Positions 8,664 through 19,793 of a stretch of DNA of 64,000 nt are shown in pieces (position 1 is the first letter of the stretch; each line of letters starts with the position of its first letter). Source of the stretch: CAYSCX01 sp964429575. GTDB taxonomy: Bacteria > Desulfobacterota > Binatia > Binatales > Binataceae. The notes below the pieces were generated by a model. The model was not told the origin of the DNA, ran no database searches, and saw only the letters and a program-made list of their open reading frames with translations. The translations under genes were made by a program, and so were the position numbers. Location: NCBI GenBank assembly GCA_964429575.1, contig CAYSCX010000005.1, positions 62,001 to 126,000 of the forward strand. Direction: 5' to 3'.

Positions 8664-9047
8664 ATGGAGGAGAACCTCAACAGAATTAATTTCCGAAGCG
8701 CCATTTCCAACGGCGACGACGGTGATCCGATCGGCGGCGGTCGCCACGGCGGCACCGTCACCGAGCGGCGGACGCGTCCCGAAACCAAGACGCGCAAGCC
8801 GCCGATGTACAAGGTCATTCTGCTTAACGATGACTACACTCCGATGGAATTCGTGGTCGAGATCTTGAAGGCGGTGTTTCACAAACCGCACGCGGAAGCG
8901 ACGCGCATCATGCTGCACGTGCATCAAAACGGAATGGGCGTCGCGGGCGTGTACCCGTTCGAAATTGCTGAAACAAAGGTGCGCACCGTCGAGGAACTCG
9001 CAAAAGAGGCGCAGTATCCGCTCAAATGCGCGATGGAAAAGGCGTAG
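8664..9047 (+). CDS. clpS: ATP-dependent Clp protease adaptor ClpS
   Basis: Adaptor that hands N-degron substrates to ClpA/ClpP. 127 residues: a flexible, charged N-terminal extension of about 45 residues, then the core domain starting PPMYKVILLNDDYTPMEFVVEIL. That block contains the N-end-rule binding acidic pair and the conserved NDDYTPM. HKPHAEATRIMLHVHQNG and the final LAKEAQYPLKCAMEKA complete the fold. ATG 8664 was chosen because the N-terminal domain is complete from there; the frame is open further upstream but unlike ClpS. clpA follows after 28 bases, the standard clpS-clpA arrangement, so they probably form one transcript. clpP is not in the window. Confidence 0.95.
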   Translation: MEENLNRINFRSAISNGDDGDPIGGGRHGGTVTERRTRPETKTRKPPMYKVILLNDDYTPMEFVVEILKAVFHKPHAEATRIMLHVHQNGMGVAGVYPFEIAETKVRTVEELAKEAQYPLKCAMEKA

Positions 9048-9075
9048 GGTAGGGGAAGGGAGCAGCTGGCACGCA

Positions 9076-11388
<2,313 letters not shown>

Positions 11389-11422
11389 GGCGAGCGTTCG
11401 TGCGCGCGGCAGCGGCAGCGCG

Positions 11423-13033
11423 TTACTGCTTTTGCATCACGGTTGCGTGCAGCCACTCGGGGCCGCCGGGCTCTGCGTGATCGAGATTGTAGTGCAGCCC
11501 GCGCGACTCCTTGCGCGCCATCGCGGAGCGAATCACCAACTCCGCGACAACCACCAGGTTGCGCAACTCGATCAGGTCCGAGTCCACCAGGAACTCCCAG
11601 TAGTACTCGTGGATTTCCTCCTTCAGCAGCTCGATACGCCGTAGCGCGCGCTCCAGTCGCGCATCGCTGCGTACGATGCCGACGTAGTTCCACATGAGCC
11701 GGCGAATCTCTTCCCAGCTTTGAGTTATGAGCACGCGCTCCTCGCTCTTGATGGCACGGCCGGGATCCCATTCCGGGAACTCAGGCGGCGCCGCCCGACG
11801 CGCGCTCTCAAGACCGTCCCGCGCAGCGCGTGCCGCGCGGCGTCCCATGACCGCGGCTTCGAGTAGGGAGTTCGATGCGAGCCGGTTCGCGCCGTGAAGT
11901 CCGGTCATCGCAACTTCCCCCGCCGCATACAGATGCGAAATAGCGGTGCGCGCCTCCAGGTCCGTCACGACACCGCCGCACAAATAGTGCGCCGCCGGCA
12001 CCACCGGCACCGGACCTTTCGTCAGGTCGAATCCGAAGTTCAAGCATCGCATGAATATGTTTGGGAAGCGCGAGCGAATGAAGTCCGGGTCGCGGTGGCT
12101 CAGGTCGAGATACACGCAGTCCAGGCCCAGCCGCTTCATCTCGGAGTCGATCGCGCGCGCCACCACGTCGCGCGGCGCCAGCTCCGCATCCGGATGGTAG
12201 CTCTTCATGAACGCCGTGCCGTCGGGAAGCCGCAGGATGGCGCCCTCGCCGCGCAGCGCCTCCGATATCAGAAACGATTTCGCCGCGGGGTGATAGAGAC
12301 AGGTCGGATGAAACTGGATGAACTCCAGGTTCGCGATCGGCGCGCCCGCGCGATACGCCATCGCGACCCCATCGCCCGATGCGATGTCGGGATTGGTGGT
12401 GTAGAGATAGACCTTTCCGGCGCCGCCGGTCGCGAGCAGCGTCGCGCGCGCGATGATCTTGCGCACCGTGTTGCTCGCGCGGTCGAGCGCATAGACGCCC
12501 CAGCACGCTCCCGGACGTCCGTCCGCGGAGCGCTCCACCAGCAAATCTATCGCGACGTGATTCTCGAGTACGCGGATGTTCGCGCGCTTCGCCGCCGCCT
12601 CGCCCAGCGCGCGCATGATCTCGCGCCCGGTCAGGTCCTGCGCGTGAAGCACGCGCCGATGCGTATGGCCGCCCTCGCGGCCGAGCTCGTATTCATCTTC
12701 GAGGCCGGGCTCCACGCGCGAGAATCGCGTGCCAAGCCGGATTAGTTCGCGGACCGCGTCGGGGCCTTCCCGCACGATGCGCTCGACCGCCGCGCGATCG
12801 CACAATCCTGCTCCCGCGCGCAGCGTATCCTCGACGTGCGACTCGAACGTGTCGTCGATACTCCACACGCTCGCGATGCCGCCCTGCGCGTACGCCGTGT
12901 TCGCTTCGCTGCTGGCCGCCTTGGTGAGCACCGTCACGGTGCCCGCTTCGGCGGCCTCCAGCGCGAACATCAGGCCGGCGATGCCGCCGCCGATGACGAG
13001 AAAATCGCTCTGATGTAGGGAGACGTCTGGCAT
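11423..13033 (-). CDS. nadB: L-aspartate oxidase NadB
   Basis: FAD enzyme oxidising L-aspartate to iminoaspartate, the first step of de novo NAD synthesis. 536 residues, normal length. The FAD dinucleotide fold is at the N-terminus (VIGGGIAGLMFALEAAE). Family signatures follow: ANTAYAQGGIAS, REGGHTHRRVLHAQDLTG, FIQFHPTCLYHP, EALRGEGAILR, and AAGEVAMTGLHGANRLASN towards the end of the FAD domain, with a C-terminal helical domain (RRLMWNYVGIVRS). The EDEYELGREGGH segment matches aspartate oxidases rather than succinate dehydrogenase flavoproteins. nadA and nadC are not nearby. It is convergent with clpA, with 34 bases between the stops. Confidence 0.95.
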   Translation of the reverse strand: MPDVSLHQSDFLVIGGGIAGLMFALEAAEAGTVTVLTKAASSEANTAYAQGGIASVWSIDDTFESHVEDTLRAGAGLCDRAAVERIVREGPDAVRELIRLGTRFSRVEPGLEDEYELGREGGHTHRRVLHAQDLTGREIMRALGEAAAKRANIRVLENHVAIDLLVERSADGRPGACWGVYALDRASNTVRKIIARATLLATGGAGKVYLYTTNPDIASGDGVAMAYRAGAPIANLEFIQFHPTCLYHPAAKSFLISEALRGEGAILRLPDGTAFMKSYHPDAELAPRDVVARAIDSEMKRLGLDCVYLDLSHRDPDFIRSRFPNIFMRCLNFGFDLTKGPVPVVPAAHYLCGGVVTDLEARTAISHLYAAGEVAMTGLHGANRLASNSLLEAAVMGRRAARAARDGLESARRAAPPEFPEWDPGRAIKSEERVLITQSWEEIRRLMWNYVGIVRSDARLERALRRIELLKEEIHEYYWEFLVDSDLIELRNLVVVAELVIRSAMARKESRGLHYNLDHAEPGGPEWLHATVMQKQ

Positions 13034-13215
13034 TACGACGCGCGTACGCAGGCGCGTAGACTTCGCTTGCAGCGTGACGCTATGCGAGCGTTATTCGGCC
13101 AGTCAAGGTGGCGTCGAACGCTCAATTGCCCCGACTCGATGATTGCCCTATTGTCAAATCAGCGAAGCGCTGAGCGGGGCAGGGTGGCGGTGGAAGATGC
13201 TTCGCGCAATGACTC

Positions 13216-13803
13216 GTGCCGCTTACGACTCCCAATCTGCTGAGCGTGTTGCGCATCGCCACCGCGCCGGTGCTGATCTGGCTGCTGATGTACCCCGGGC
13301 GCGTCGCGGGGACGGCCGCGGCCGCCGTGTTCTTCCTCGCGATCATTAGCGATTATCTCGACGGCTACATAGCGCGCAGTTACGGCTCCGGCACGACGGT
13401 CGGCAAATTCCTCGACCCGCTCGCCGACAAGGTGGTCGTCACGACGGCGCTCATTATGCTTGCCGCGATGCACCGCGTCCCGAGCGTACCTGCATGGATC
13501 GTCGTGGTGCTGGTGGCGCGAGAATTCCTGGTCACGGGCATCCGCGCGCTCGCGGCGACTGAGGGCAAAGTCTTTGGCGCCGAAGAGCTCGGCAAGTACA
13601 AGATGGTGCTGCAATCGATCGCTATTCCGGCGCTGATGCTGCATTACACGTACTTCCACGTCGATTTCTTCGAGGCCGGTATGTTTGTGCTCTGGATCTC
13701 GATGGTCGTGAGCGTGTGGTCGGGCGTGGACTACTACGTCAAGATCATCCGCGCGATGAAGCCAAAGGCCGCGCGGCCCGGCGGACGGCGCGCGGCGATT
13801 TGA
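13216..13803 (+). CDS. pgsA: CDP-diacylglycerol-glycerol-3-phosphate 3-phosphatidyltransferase PgsA
   Basis: Membrane enzyme making phosphatidylglycerophosphate, the committed step to phosphatidylglycerol. 195 residues with about five hydrophobic segments. The CDP-alcohol phosphotransferase signature is intact from SDYLDGYIARSYGSG to GKFLDPLADK, giving D-x2-DG-x2-AR-x8-G-x3-D-x3-D. The N-terminal TPNLLSVLRIATAPVL is the usual opening of the family. The start is GTG 13216, since the conserved block begins three residues in. The next 50 bases hold no gene before tRNA-Gly. The 182 bases upstream (13034-13215), divergent from nadB, hold no other gene I can support. Confidence 0.93.
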   Translation: MPLTTPNLLSVLRIATAPVLIWLLMYPGRVAGTAAAAVFFLAIISDYLDGYIARSYGSGTTVGKFLDPLADKVVVTTALIMLAAMHRVPSVPAWIVVVLVAREFLVTGIRALAATEGKVFGAEELGKYKMVLQSIAIPALMLHYTYFHVDFFEAGMFVLWISMVVSVWSGVDYYVKIIRAMKPKAARPGGRRAAI

Positions 13804-13855
13804 CAGGTCTCGCGTTCGCGGCTAATTCGTCTTACCCTTGGTAGTGACGCGGCGA

Positions 13856-13931
13856 GCGGGTGTAGCTCAGTTGGTAGAGCGCGACCTTGCCAAGGTCGAA
13901 GTCGCCGGTTCGAGACCGGTCACCCGCTCCA
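13856..13931 (+). tRNA. tRNA-Gly (GCC)
   Basis: Acceptor GCGGGTG (13856-13862) pairs with CACCCGC (13921-13927). D-arm GCTCAGTTGGTAGAGC, anticodon stem CGACC/GGTCG with loop TTGCCAA (anticodon GCC at 13889-13891), T-arm GCCGGTTCGAGACCGGT, discriminator T, and an encoded CCA at 13929-13931. Confidence 0.97.
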
Positions 13932-14018
13932 CCCCAACCTCCGCTGGCCCCAAAGTGATCAACGTCACGCGATCCGGGCGATCGCGTGGCCGGCGCCGAT
14001 GCGGTCTGCGCGTCAAAG

Positions 14019-14465
14019 CTAAGGCCGCAGTCGTTCGCGATGATACGAGAGATATATCGCCGTTCCGACTGACCCCGTCAGCGCGATCACCAGATAGCCC
14101 ACGATGAACCTCACCGGCGGTCGCGGCCCCACGTACAGAAACCAGAACAGCACCAGGTTGAACGGCACATAGAAAGCGTACGCAACCGAAAGTGGGAGCA
14201 CCCATCGCTTCATCGTCCAGAGCCCATACGCGTATGCGGCGAGGACCAGTCCGAAGAGCGGACCGAACACGGCATTCGAGCCGACATTTGCGAGTCTCAC
14301 GCCGAAGATAACCAGCCCCTTGGTCGGATCGTTCGCGAACTGCAGTGCCTTGGTGAAGTTGGAGAGCGCGAGCACGGCGATCAGCACCGCGAAGACGGTC
14401 AAAAACAGCCCGCGCTTGCCCACGTCGGTCGCGCCGGCCGACTGCTCTTTGTCGTCCACGTTCAT
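14019..14465 (-). CDS. Small four-helix membrane protein, function unknown
   Basis: About 148 residues with four clear hydrophobic segments (approximately FLTVFAVLIAVLALS, AVFGPLFGLVLAAYAYGLW, LPLSVAYAFYVPFNLVLFWFLY, FIVGYLVIALTGSVGTAIYL) and a short charged N-terminus. No family is recognised. The start is uncertain: ATG 14465 has GGGGAGG immediately against it with no spacer, whereas GTG 14459 is six bases from the same GGGGAGG and may be the true start. It lies 22 bases after the GFA-fold gene on the same strand, so the two are probably co-transcribed. Confidence 0.65.
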   Translation of the reverse strand: MNVDDKEQSAGATDVGKRGLFLTVFAVLIAVLALSNFTKALQFANDPTKGLVIFGVRLANVGSNAVFGPLFGLVLAAYAYGLWTMKRWVLPLSVAYAFYVPFNLVLFWFLYVGPRPPVRFIVGYLVIALTGSVGTAIYLSYHRERLRP

Positions 14466-14487
14466 CCTCCCCGAAACAGGCGTCGTA

Positions 14488-14901
14488 TCAGCCAGGCATC
14501 TTTTGGAACTTGGGCAGGTCCGGCGCAACCGGCGCCCATTTCGGCGCGCTCGCCATATAGATGTTGAACGCCGGCTTGAACTGATTGGGATCGTCGAGGC
14601 TCCCGACCCGAATTTCGATTTGGTCCGGCATCGATTCGAGCACCGAGATGAGCGGTGAGCCGCAGTTGGTGCAGAAGCCCCGGCTGAGCTTCTTGCCGCT
14701 GTCGGCGGTAACTTCGTAATGCTTGACTTGGCCCTTGGTCAGCTTGAAGCCCGCCTTCGGAACGAACATGCCGGATGAATTCGAGCCGCCGCTGGAATAC
14801 TGGCAGTCCCTGCAGTAGCAGTGGCCTGACATTCCCGGATCGCCCGTGGACTCATATCGAACTGCTCCGCACATGCACCCGCCGGTCAGGTTCGTTGCCA
14901 T
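14488..14901 (-). CDS. GFA/CENP-V family zinc-binding protein
   Basis: 137 residues from ATG 14901. The glutathione-dependent formaldehyde-activating (GFA) fold is recognised by its cysteine pattern: GGCMCGAVRYE near the N-terminus, GHCYCRDCQ about 20 residues later, and GFCTNCGSPL in the second half. These supply the structural and catalytic zinc sites. The family name comes from one biochemical case; most members, probably including this one, have no proven substrate, so a formaldehyde role is only a family-level possibility. An upstream in-frame ATG at 14928 would add nine residues. It is divergent from the barrel gene at 15194. Confidence 0.85.
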   Translation of the reverse strand: MATNLTGGCMCGAVRYESTGDPGMSGHCYCRDCQYSSGGSNSSGMFVPKAGFKLTKGQVKHYEVTADSGKKLSRGFCTNCGSPLISVLESMPDQIEIRVGSLDDPNQFKPAFNIYMASAPKWAPVAPDLPKFQKMPG

Positions 14902-15039
14902 ACGCGTGGCCTCCGTTTGACGATGCATCGCACGCGCGCGCCGCCAGAGTCAACCTCGCGCTTTGTCAGACACGCGCGCTTGACGAACGGCGCCGGGTCG
15001 CGTGGATTATTGGCCGGTCGCCATCAATGGAGGTCTCCG

Positions 15040-15129
15040 ATGCGCGTGGTTGACTTGTCAATTGAGGATCGCGTCGCAATCGCGACCCGCCTTTTCAACG
15101 GAATCTGCCGCCATTGCAATCGCACTTGA
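15040..15129 (+). CDS. Possible 29-residue ORF with a near-ideal ribosome binding site
   Basis: GGAGGT (15029-15034) is followed five bases later by ATG 15040. The frame runs 29 codons to TGA and ends with a C-x2-C pair (GICRHCNRT). It sits in the otherwise empty 292-base gap (14902-15193) between the GFA-fold gene and the barrel gene, 64 bases before the barrel start. It could be a leader peptide, a small protein or a chance frame behind a good Shine-Dalgarno. No homologue is recognised. Confidence 0.3.
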   Translation: MRVVDLSIEDRVAIATRLFNGICRHCNRT

Positions 15130-15193
15130 CGAGCACTTTCCCGACGCCACGATTGCCGCTCGCGGCCGCGCCGTCACCGCACTCGGTGCTTCC

Positions 15194-16273
15194 GTGAGCA
15201 AGGGCGTATCCGCCGGGCGCTTGCAGGCATCGCTGAGGACGGCATGCGTAAAGCTCTGCGTGCCGGCCTGCGCACTCGCTTGGCTTGTCGTAGCGCCCGG
15301 GCTTTCCTACGCCGCACATGTGGGCGAGGCGGGCGACGGCAGCCACCGTCACGACGGGGAGGAGACGAGCCAGGACGTAAGCCCGGCGTCGACCGGACCA
15401 ACCCACGAGCGGCCGTTCTTGCATCAGAGATTTCTGCGGGCACTAACCGCTTCGTTGGTGAACTTCTACCCGCCCGATTCCCGGCGCAAGGATCTCGGCT
15501 TCACTGATTTCTTCACTCACGGCTGGACAGCCGGTTGGACCGAGCCCGACGAAGGTCCGGATCACGCACCACGTTTCCGCCTGCTCCGCATCCAGCGGGC
15601 GTTTTGGGAACGGGAACTCCGCCTCACCTATAACTTTGCGCTCCGAAGTGGCGGGCAATCTGCCGATGAGCAGGAAGGCGAGTTTGAGCTGGAACTTCCG
15701 ATCAGTCGCCGCTTGCTGATCGAGTTCGAGGGTGGCGCTGCCGGCTCGAAGCCCGCTGGCCAACCCTGGCGTTGGCGTGCCGGCGACCTGAAGATCATTC
15801 CCGAGGTGATGCTGGCAGAGAGCCGTGCTCTCTCGTTTTCGTCGGGTCTGGTCGTTCGCACCCCGACCGGCGGCCAAGCCGTCGGGCAGGGACGCGCGAG
15901 CCTCACCCCTTACCTCGCCCTGTGGAAGGACCTCGGGCATCGGGTCGCGTTGCATACGTTGATAGGCGGCGAGTTCGCGCTAGACGGTTTCGAAAGACCC
16001 GTGCCGGACGCGATCTTTCAATACGCGATTGCTCCGACCGTCACTGTGACGAGCAGGGACAAACCCTATCTCGGCGACTTGACGTTCTTTATCGAGACAA
16101 ACGGTCGGACGAACTTCGGTGATGGAAGGGACCAGACCGCCGTGACCTTGCTGCCCGGTGCGCGGTGGATGGTGCTGAAGGACGTCTGGCTGGCCGTGGG
16201 ATACGAAATACCTGTCACGGACGCTCGGGAGTTCGACGGTCGATTCTGGCTGAGCCTCTATCTGGATTTCTAG
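15194..16273 (+). CDS. Putative outer-membrane beta-barrel / transporter-like protein
   Basis: About 359 residues from GTG 15194. A signal peptide is visible: a basic N-region, then the hydrophobic CALAWLVVAPGLSYA with likely cleavage after AYA or SYA. The mature protein starts with a His/Asp/Glu-rich stretch (HVGEAGDGSHRHDGEE) that could bind metal. The remainder alternates polar and hydrophobic residues with many aromatic-ended strands (RLLIEFEGGAA, LSFSSGLVVRTP, VALHTLIGGEFAL) and ends in LYLDF, the aromatic C-terminus expected of outer-membrane barrels. It resembles proteins annotated only as putative transporter or outer-membrane protein. The frame is open further upstream but without a signal sequence. 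The cargo is unknown. Confidence 0.7.
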   Translation: MSKGVSAGRLQASLRTACVKLCVPACALAWLVVAPGLSYAAHVGEAGDGSHRHDGEETSQDVSPASTGPTHERPFLHQRFLRALTASLVNFYPPDSRRKDLGFTDFFTHGWTAGWTEPDEGPDHAPRFRLLRIQRAFWERELRLTYNFALRSGGQSADEQEGEFELELPISRRLLIEFEGGAAGSKPAGQPWRWRAGDLKIIPEVMLAESRALSFSSGLVVRTPTGGQAVGQGRASLTPYLALWKDLGHRVALHTLIGGEFALDGFERPVPDAIFQYAIAPTVTVTSRDKPYLGDLTFFIETNGRTNFGDGRDQTAVTLLPGARWMVLKDVWLAVGYEIPVTDAREFDGRFWLSLYLDF

Positions 16274-16278
16274 CAGGT

Positions 16279-16301
16279 TGTTGAAAATGCGCTTTTCAAC
16301 A
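16279..16301. repeat. Hairpin of the CAGG-TGTTGA repeat family at the end of the barrel gene
   Basis: TGTTGAAAA (16279-16287) and TTTTCAACA (16293-16301) form a perfect 9-bp stem with a 5-base loop, starting six bases after the TAG stop. No T-tract follows, so it is not a canonical intrinsic terminator, though it may stabilise or punctuate the transcript. The left arm with its prefix GCAGG(T)TGTTGAAAA resembles repeat arms at 26791, 36044 and 37078. Confidence 0.6.
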
Positions 16302-16356
16302 GCCTTGTATGTTGGAGATTTGGTACAAGGATCAAAGCAGGAGGCGCGGCTGAGTC

Positions 16357-17031
16357 ATGTGCGGACGATACACGCTAACGCGACGCGACAAGTTCGAGGT
16401 CGCCGCCGAACTCGGCGTCCCGGTTGAACAGCTCGAGAACTACCACCCGCGATTCAACATCGCGCCGCTCCAGCGCTCTTTCGTGTTGCGCAAACACGAG
16501 GGCGCTCGCGAGGCGCTCGAGGCACGCTGGGGACTCGTCAACCGTTGGGCGAAGGACAACTCGATGGCGTCGAAGTGCATCAACGCGCGCTCGGAGACCG
16601 TCGAACAGCGCCCCGCGTTTCGCGACGCGTTTCAGAAACGACGCTGCCTCGTCCCCGCCGATGGCTTCTACGAGTGGACCGGTCCGAAAGGCAAGCGCCA
16701 ACCCATCTGGATACATCGATCCGACGGCAAGCTGCTCTACCTCGCAGGCTTATACGAAGCGTGGCAGGCGAAGCCGGGCGAGTGGGAGACCACCTACACG
16801 ATCCTCACTTGCGCTCCGAACAAAACCTTGGAGCCCATTCACAATCGCATGCCCGTAATTCTACAAGGCGATGCTCTCGAGGAGTGGATCAATCCGGAGC
16901 ATCGCGAGGTCGCCGATTTGAAGCAGGTGCTCGTGCCCGCGCCCGACGATCTGCTCGTCACGCAGGCCGCGTCGCCGCGCGTCAATAGCGGCCGCATCGA
17001 CGATCCCGATCTGCTCGATCCGAGCAAGTAG
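16357..17031 (+). CDS. SOS response-associated peptidase-like DNA-protein crosslinker (YedK/HMCES, SRAP domain)
   Basis: 224 residues. SRAP proteins crosslink to abasic sites in single-stranded DNA through Cys2 to shield them. The catalytic apparatus is visible: MCGRYTLT at the start exposes Cys2 after Met removal, SKCINARSETV (Asn/Arg/Glu) follows at about 70-80, CLVPADGFYEW lies at about 97-107, and EPIHNRMPVIL carries the conserved His. Length and motif order match bacterial YedK. The gene stands alone between the barrel gene and the P-type ATPase. No LexA-box-like sequence was noticed upstream. Confidence 0.95.
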   Translation: MCGRYTLTRRDKFEVAAELGVPVEQLENYHPRFNIAPLQRSFVLRKHEGAREALEARWGLVNRWAKDNSMASKCINARSETVEQRPAFRDAFQKRRCLVPADGFYEWTGPKGKRQPIWIHRSDGKLLYLAGLYEAWQAKPGEWETTYTILTCAPNKTLEPIHNRMPVILQGDALEEWINPEHREVADLKQVLVPAPDDLLVTQAASPRVNSGRIDDPDLLDPSK

Positions 17032-17093
17032 CGTCGCCGCCCGCCTTTGCTCTATTACGCCGATCGGCGAATCGCAATGCGTTGAGCGAGACG

Positions 17094-19793
17094 ATGGTTC
17101 GTGCCACAACCACCAACACCGTGAACACCCCAACGTATCCGGCGCACACGACTCCGTGGCACCTGCGCAGTGTTGACCAGGTCCTTGAGTCGCTCGGCGC
17201 CTCGGCCGCTGCGGGACTTGATACCGCCGAGGTCGTGCGGCGGCTCGCCACCTACGGCCCCAATTCCATCGAGGAGGCGCGGCGGCGCTCGACCCTTCGC
17301 ATGCTGCTCGATCAGTTCACCGACTTCATGGTGCTGGTCTTGATTGCGGCGGCGGTTGTCTCGGGCATGCTCGGAGAACCCCAAGACACCATCGCGATCG
17401 TCGTCATCGTGGTGCTGAACGCCGCGCTCGGATTCGTCCAGGAGTATCGCGCCGAACGCGCCGTCGCTGCACTGAAGGAAATGGCGGCGCCGACTGCGCG
17501 AGTCAGGCGCGGCGGAACGGTCCAGACCATCGTCGCGCCGGAGCTGGTTCCCGGCGATATCGTGCTCCTCGAGGCCGGTAACGTGGTCCCGGCCGACCTG
17601 CGGCTCGTCGAGGCCGCGCAGCTCAAGGTCGATGAGTCCGCGCTCACCGGCGAGTCGCATCCCGTCGAGAAATTGACCGGCGCCCTCCATGAACCAGATC
17701 TCCCGCTCGGCGACCGGATCAACCTCGCCTTCAAGGGCACCCTGGTTACGTACGGGCGCGGGGTTGCGGTCGTGATCGGTACCGGCATGCAGACCGAGCT
17801 GGGCCGCGTCGCCGCGTTGATCCAAGAGGCGGGCGATCCACGCACGCCCCTTCAGAAGCGCTTGGCGCAGTTCGGGCAGCGCCTGGCGCTCGGTATCCTC
17901 GCCATCTGCGCGTTCATCTTCGCCACGGGCGTGCTGCGCGGCGAGGCGGGCGTGCTGATGCTGCTCACCGCGCTCAGCCTCGCGGTGGCCGCGATTCCAG
18001 AAGCGTTGCCCGCCGTGGTCAGTGTCTCGCTGGCACTGGGCGCGCGCAAAATGGTGGCGAAGCACGCGCTCATTCGCCGCCTTCCAGCGGTCGAGAGCCT
18101 CGGCTCCGTCACCTACATCTGCTCGGACAAGACCGGCACTCTCACCCAAAATCGCATGGAGGTGCGCGCGTTCTACGCCGGCGGCGAGATTCACCACGAA
18201 CCTCCAGCGACCGCGCCCACCGACGGACCGTGGCCGCTGCTCTTCACCGCGCTAGCGCTCTGCAACGACGCCGAGCGCTCCGCGGGTTCCGCGGTCGAGG
18301 GTGACCCAACCGAAATCGCGCTCTTCAATGCCGCCGCAAATGCCGGATTCGAGAAGGCGCAACTGCAGAAGCGTATGCCGCGCATCGACGAAATTCCCTT
18401 CTCATCGGAAACCGGCCGCATGACCACCGTCCACCGCGATGGCGCCCGCATCGTGGCGTTCACCAAGGGCGCTCCCGAACGTGTTATCGAATGTTGCAGC
18501 GAGCAACTTACCGCCGCCGGTCGCGAAGCTATCGACACCGCCGCGATCTTGCGCGCCGCCGAACAGATGGCCGCCGAAGGACACCGCGTGCTCGCGGTTG
18601 CGTATCGCAAGCTCGACGCTCCGCACGGCGATCGTCCGCGCGAGGCGCTTCACACCGGGCTCACTTTGCTGGGACTGGTCGGGCTGCTCGATCCGCCGCG
18701 CCCCGAGGCGCGCGAGGCGGTCGCCCTGTGTCAGTCCGCCGGAATCCACGTCGTGATGATCACCGGCGACCACCCTGCGACCGCGCGGGCCATCGCGCAC
18801 CAACTCGGCATCATCGAAAAATCCGACGGCGTGATCACCGGCCAACAGTTCGCGCGGATGAGCGAGGAGGAACTCCAGCAGCGCGTCACCGACACCCGCG
18901 TTTACGCGCGCGTCGCGCCCGAGCACAAGATCGACATCGTCCGCGCGCTCCAGGAGCGAGGCGAGTTCGTCGCGATGACGGGCGACGGTGTCAACGATGC
19001 GCCTGCTCTGCGACGCTCCGACGTCGGCGTCGCGATGGGCAAAATTGGCACCGACGTGGCGCGCGAGGCCGCCGACATGGTGCTGCTCGACGACAACTTC
19101 GCCACCATTGTTGCGGCCGTCCGCGAGGGGCGGCGCATCTTCGATAATATCCGCAAGTTCGTCAGATATGCGCTTAGTGGCAACTCGGGCGAAATCTGGT
19201 CGCTGTTCCTTGCGCCCTTCGTCGGACTGCCAGTGCCGCTGCTTCCGATACACATCTTGTGGATCAACCTCGTCACCGACGGCCTGCCGGGGCTTGCGCT
19301 GGCGGTGGAGCCGGAAGAACGCCACCTCATGGACCGTCCGCCGCGCCATCCGCAGGAGAGCATCTTCGCGCACGGTCTATGGCAACACACGGTGTGGGTC
19401 GGCCTGCTGATGGGCGGAGTGACGCTTCTAACCCAGGCGTGGTCCTACACCACGGGCTCGGCGCACTGGCAGAGCATGACCTTCACCGTACTGACGCTTT
19501 CGCAGATGAGTCACGTGCTCGCGATTCGATCGGATCGCGACTCGCTGTTTCGCCAAGGGCTGATGTCGAACACCCCGCTGCTCGGTGCCGTGCTGCTGAC
19601 GTTCATCCTGCAGATGGCGACGCTCTACGTGCCGGTCTTCAATGATGTGTTCAAGACCCAGCCGCTTGACTGGGATGAGCTTGCGCTGTGTCTGGTGCTC
19701 TCGTCGGTCGTCTTCTTCGCGGTCGAGATCGAGAAGGTTCTAATTCGGCGCGGCTTGCTCTACGGCGCGCCCGCTCGCGAATTCAAAACGTGA
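17094..19793 (+). CDS. P-type cation-transporting ATPase, type IIA (Ca2+-like)
   Basis: About 899 residues. Domains in order: an N-terminal cation ATPase domain (STLRMLLDQFTDFMVLVLI region), actuator loop with DESALTGES, phosphorylation motif CSDKTGTLTQNRM (Asp at about 344), nucleotide-binding domain (FTKGAPE), MITGDHPATA and GDGVNDAPALRRSDVGVAMG, and C-terminal helices. Transport-site residues match type IIA Ca2+ pumps: IPEALPAVVS in TM4 (Glu), NSGEIWSLFLAPF in TM5 (Glu) and LWINLVTDGLPGLAL in TM6 (Asn, Thr, Asp). Ca2+ export is therefore the best guess; Mn2+ is possible. An in-frame TTG at 17082 would add four residues. The gene is monocistronic by context. Confidence 0.92.
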   Translation: MVRATTTNTVNTPTYPAHTTPWHLRSVDQVLESLGASAAAGLDTAEVVRRLATYGPNSIEEARRRSTLRMLLDQFTDFMVLVLIAAAVVSGMLGEPQDTIAIVVIVVLNAALGFVQEYRAERAVAALKEMAAPTARVRRGGTVQTIVAPELVPGDIVLLEAGNVVPADLRLVEAAQLKVDESALTGESHPVEKLTGALHEPDLPLGDRINLAFKGTLVTYGRGVAVVIGTGMQTELGRVAALIQEAGDPRTPLQKRLAQFGQRLALGILAICAFIFATGVLRGEAGVLMLLTALSLAVAAIPEALPAVVSVSLALGARKMVAKHALIRRLPAVESLGSVTYICSDKTGTLTQNRMEVRAFYAGGEIHHEPPATAPTDGPWPLLFTALALCNDAERSAGSAVEGDPTEIALFNAAANAGFEKAQLQKRMPRIDEIPFSSETGRMTTVHRDGARIVAFTKGAPERVIECCSEQLTAAGREAIDTAAILRAAEQMAAEGHRVLAVAYRKLDAPHGDRPREALHTGLTLLGLVGLLDPPRPEAREAVALCQSAGIHVVMITGDHPATARAIAHQLGIIEKSDGVITGQQFARMSEEELQQRVTDTRVYARVAPEHKIDIVRALQERGEFVAMTGDGVNDAPALRRSDVGVAMGKIGTDVAREAADMVLLDDNFATIVAAVREGRRIFDNIRKFVRYALSGNSGEIWSLFLAPFVGLPVPLLPIHILWINLVTDGLPGLALAVEPEERHLMDRPPRHPQESIFAHGLWQHTVWVGLLMGGVTLLTQAWSYTTGSAHWQSMTFTVLTLSQMSHVLAIRSDRDSLFRQGLMSNTPLLGAVLLTFILQMATLYVPVFNDVFKTQPLDWDELALCLVLSSVVFFAVEIEKVLIRRGLLYGAPAREFKT

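Noticed and set aside
14902..15193. A longer barrel gene starting at 15002
   Set aside because: The upstream 64 codons lack a signal sequence and cover the strong ribosome-binding site at 15029; the signal peptide begins at GTG 15194.
16279..16301. Intrinsic terminator after the barrel gene
   Set aside because: The stem is good but no T-tract follows; it fits better with the TGTTGA repeat family.
17055..18197. Minus-strand open frame of 380 codons
   Set aside because: It lies opposite the P-type ATPase, whose frame carries the actuator and phosphorylation motifs; the antisense translation is His/Arg/Asp-rich and motif-free.
18402..19373. Minus-strand open frame of 323 codons
   Set aside because: Shadow of the second half of the P-type ATPase; no recognisable fold.
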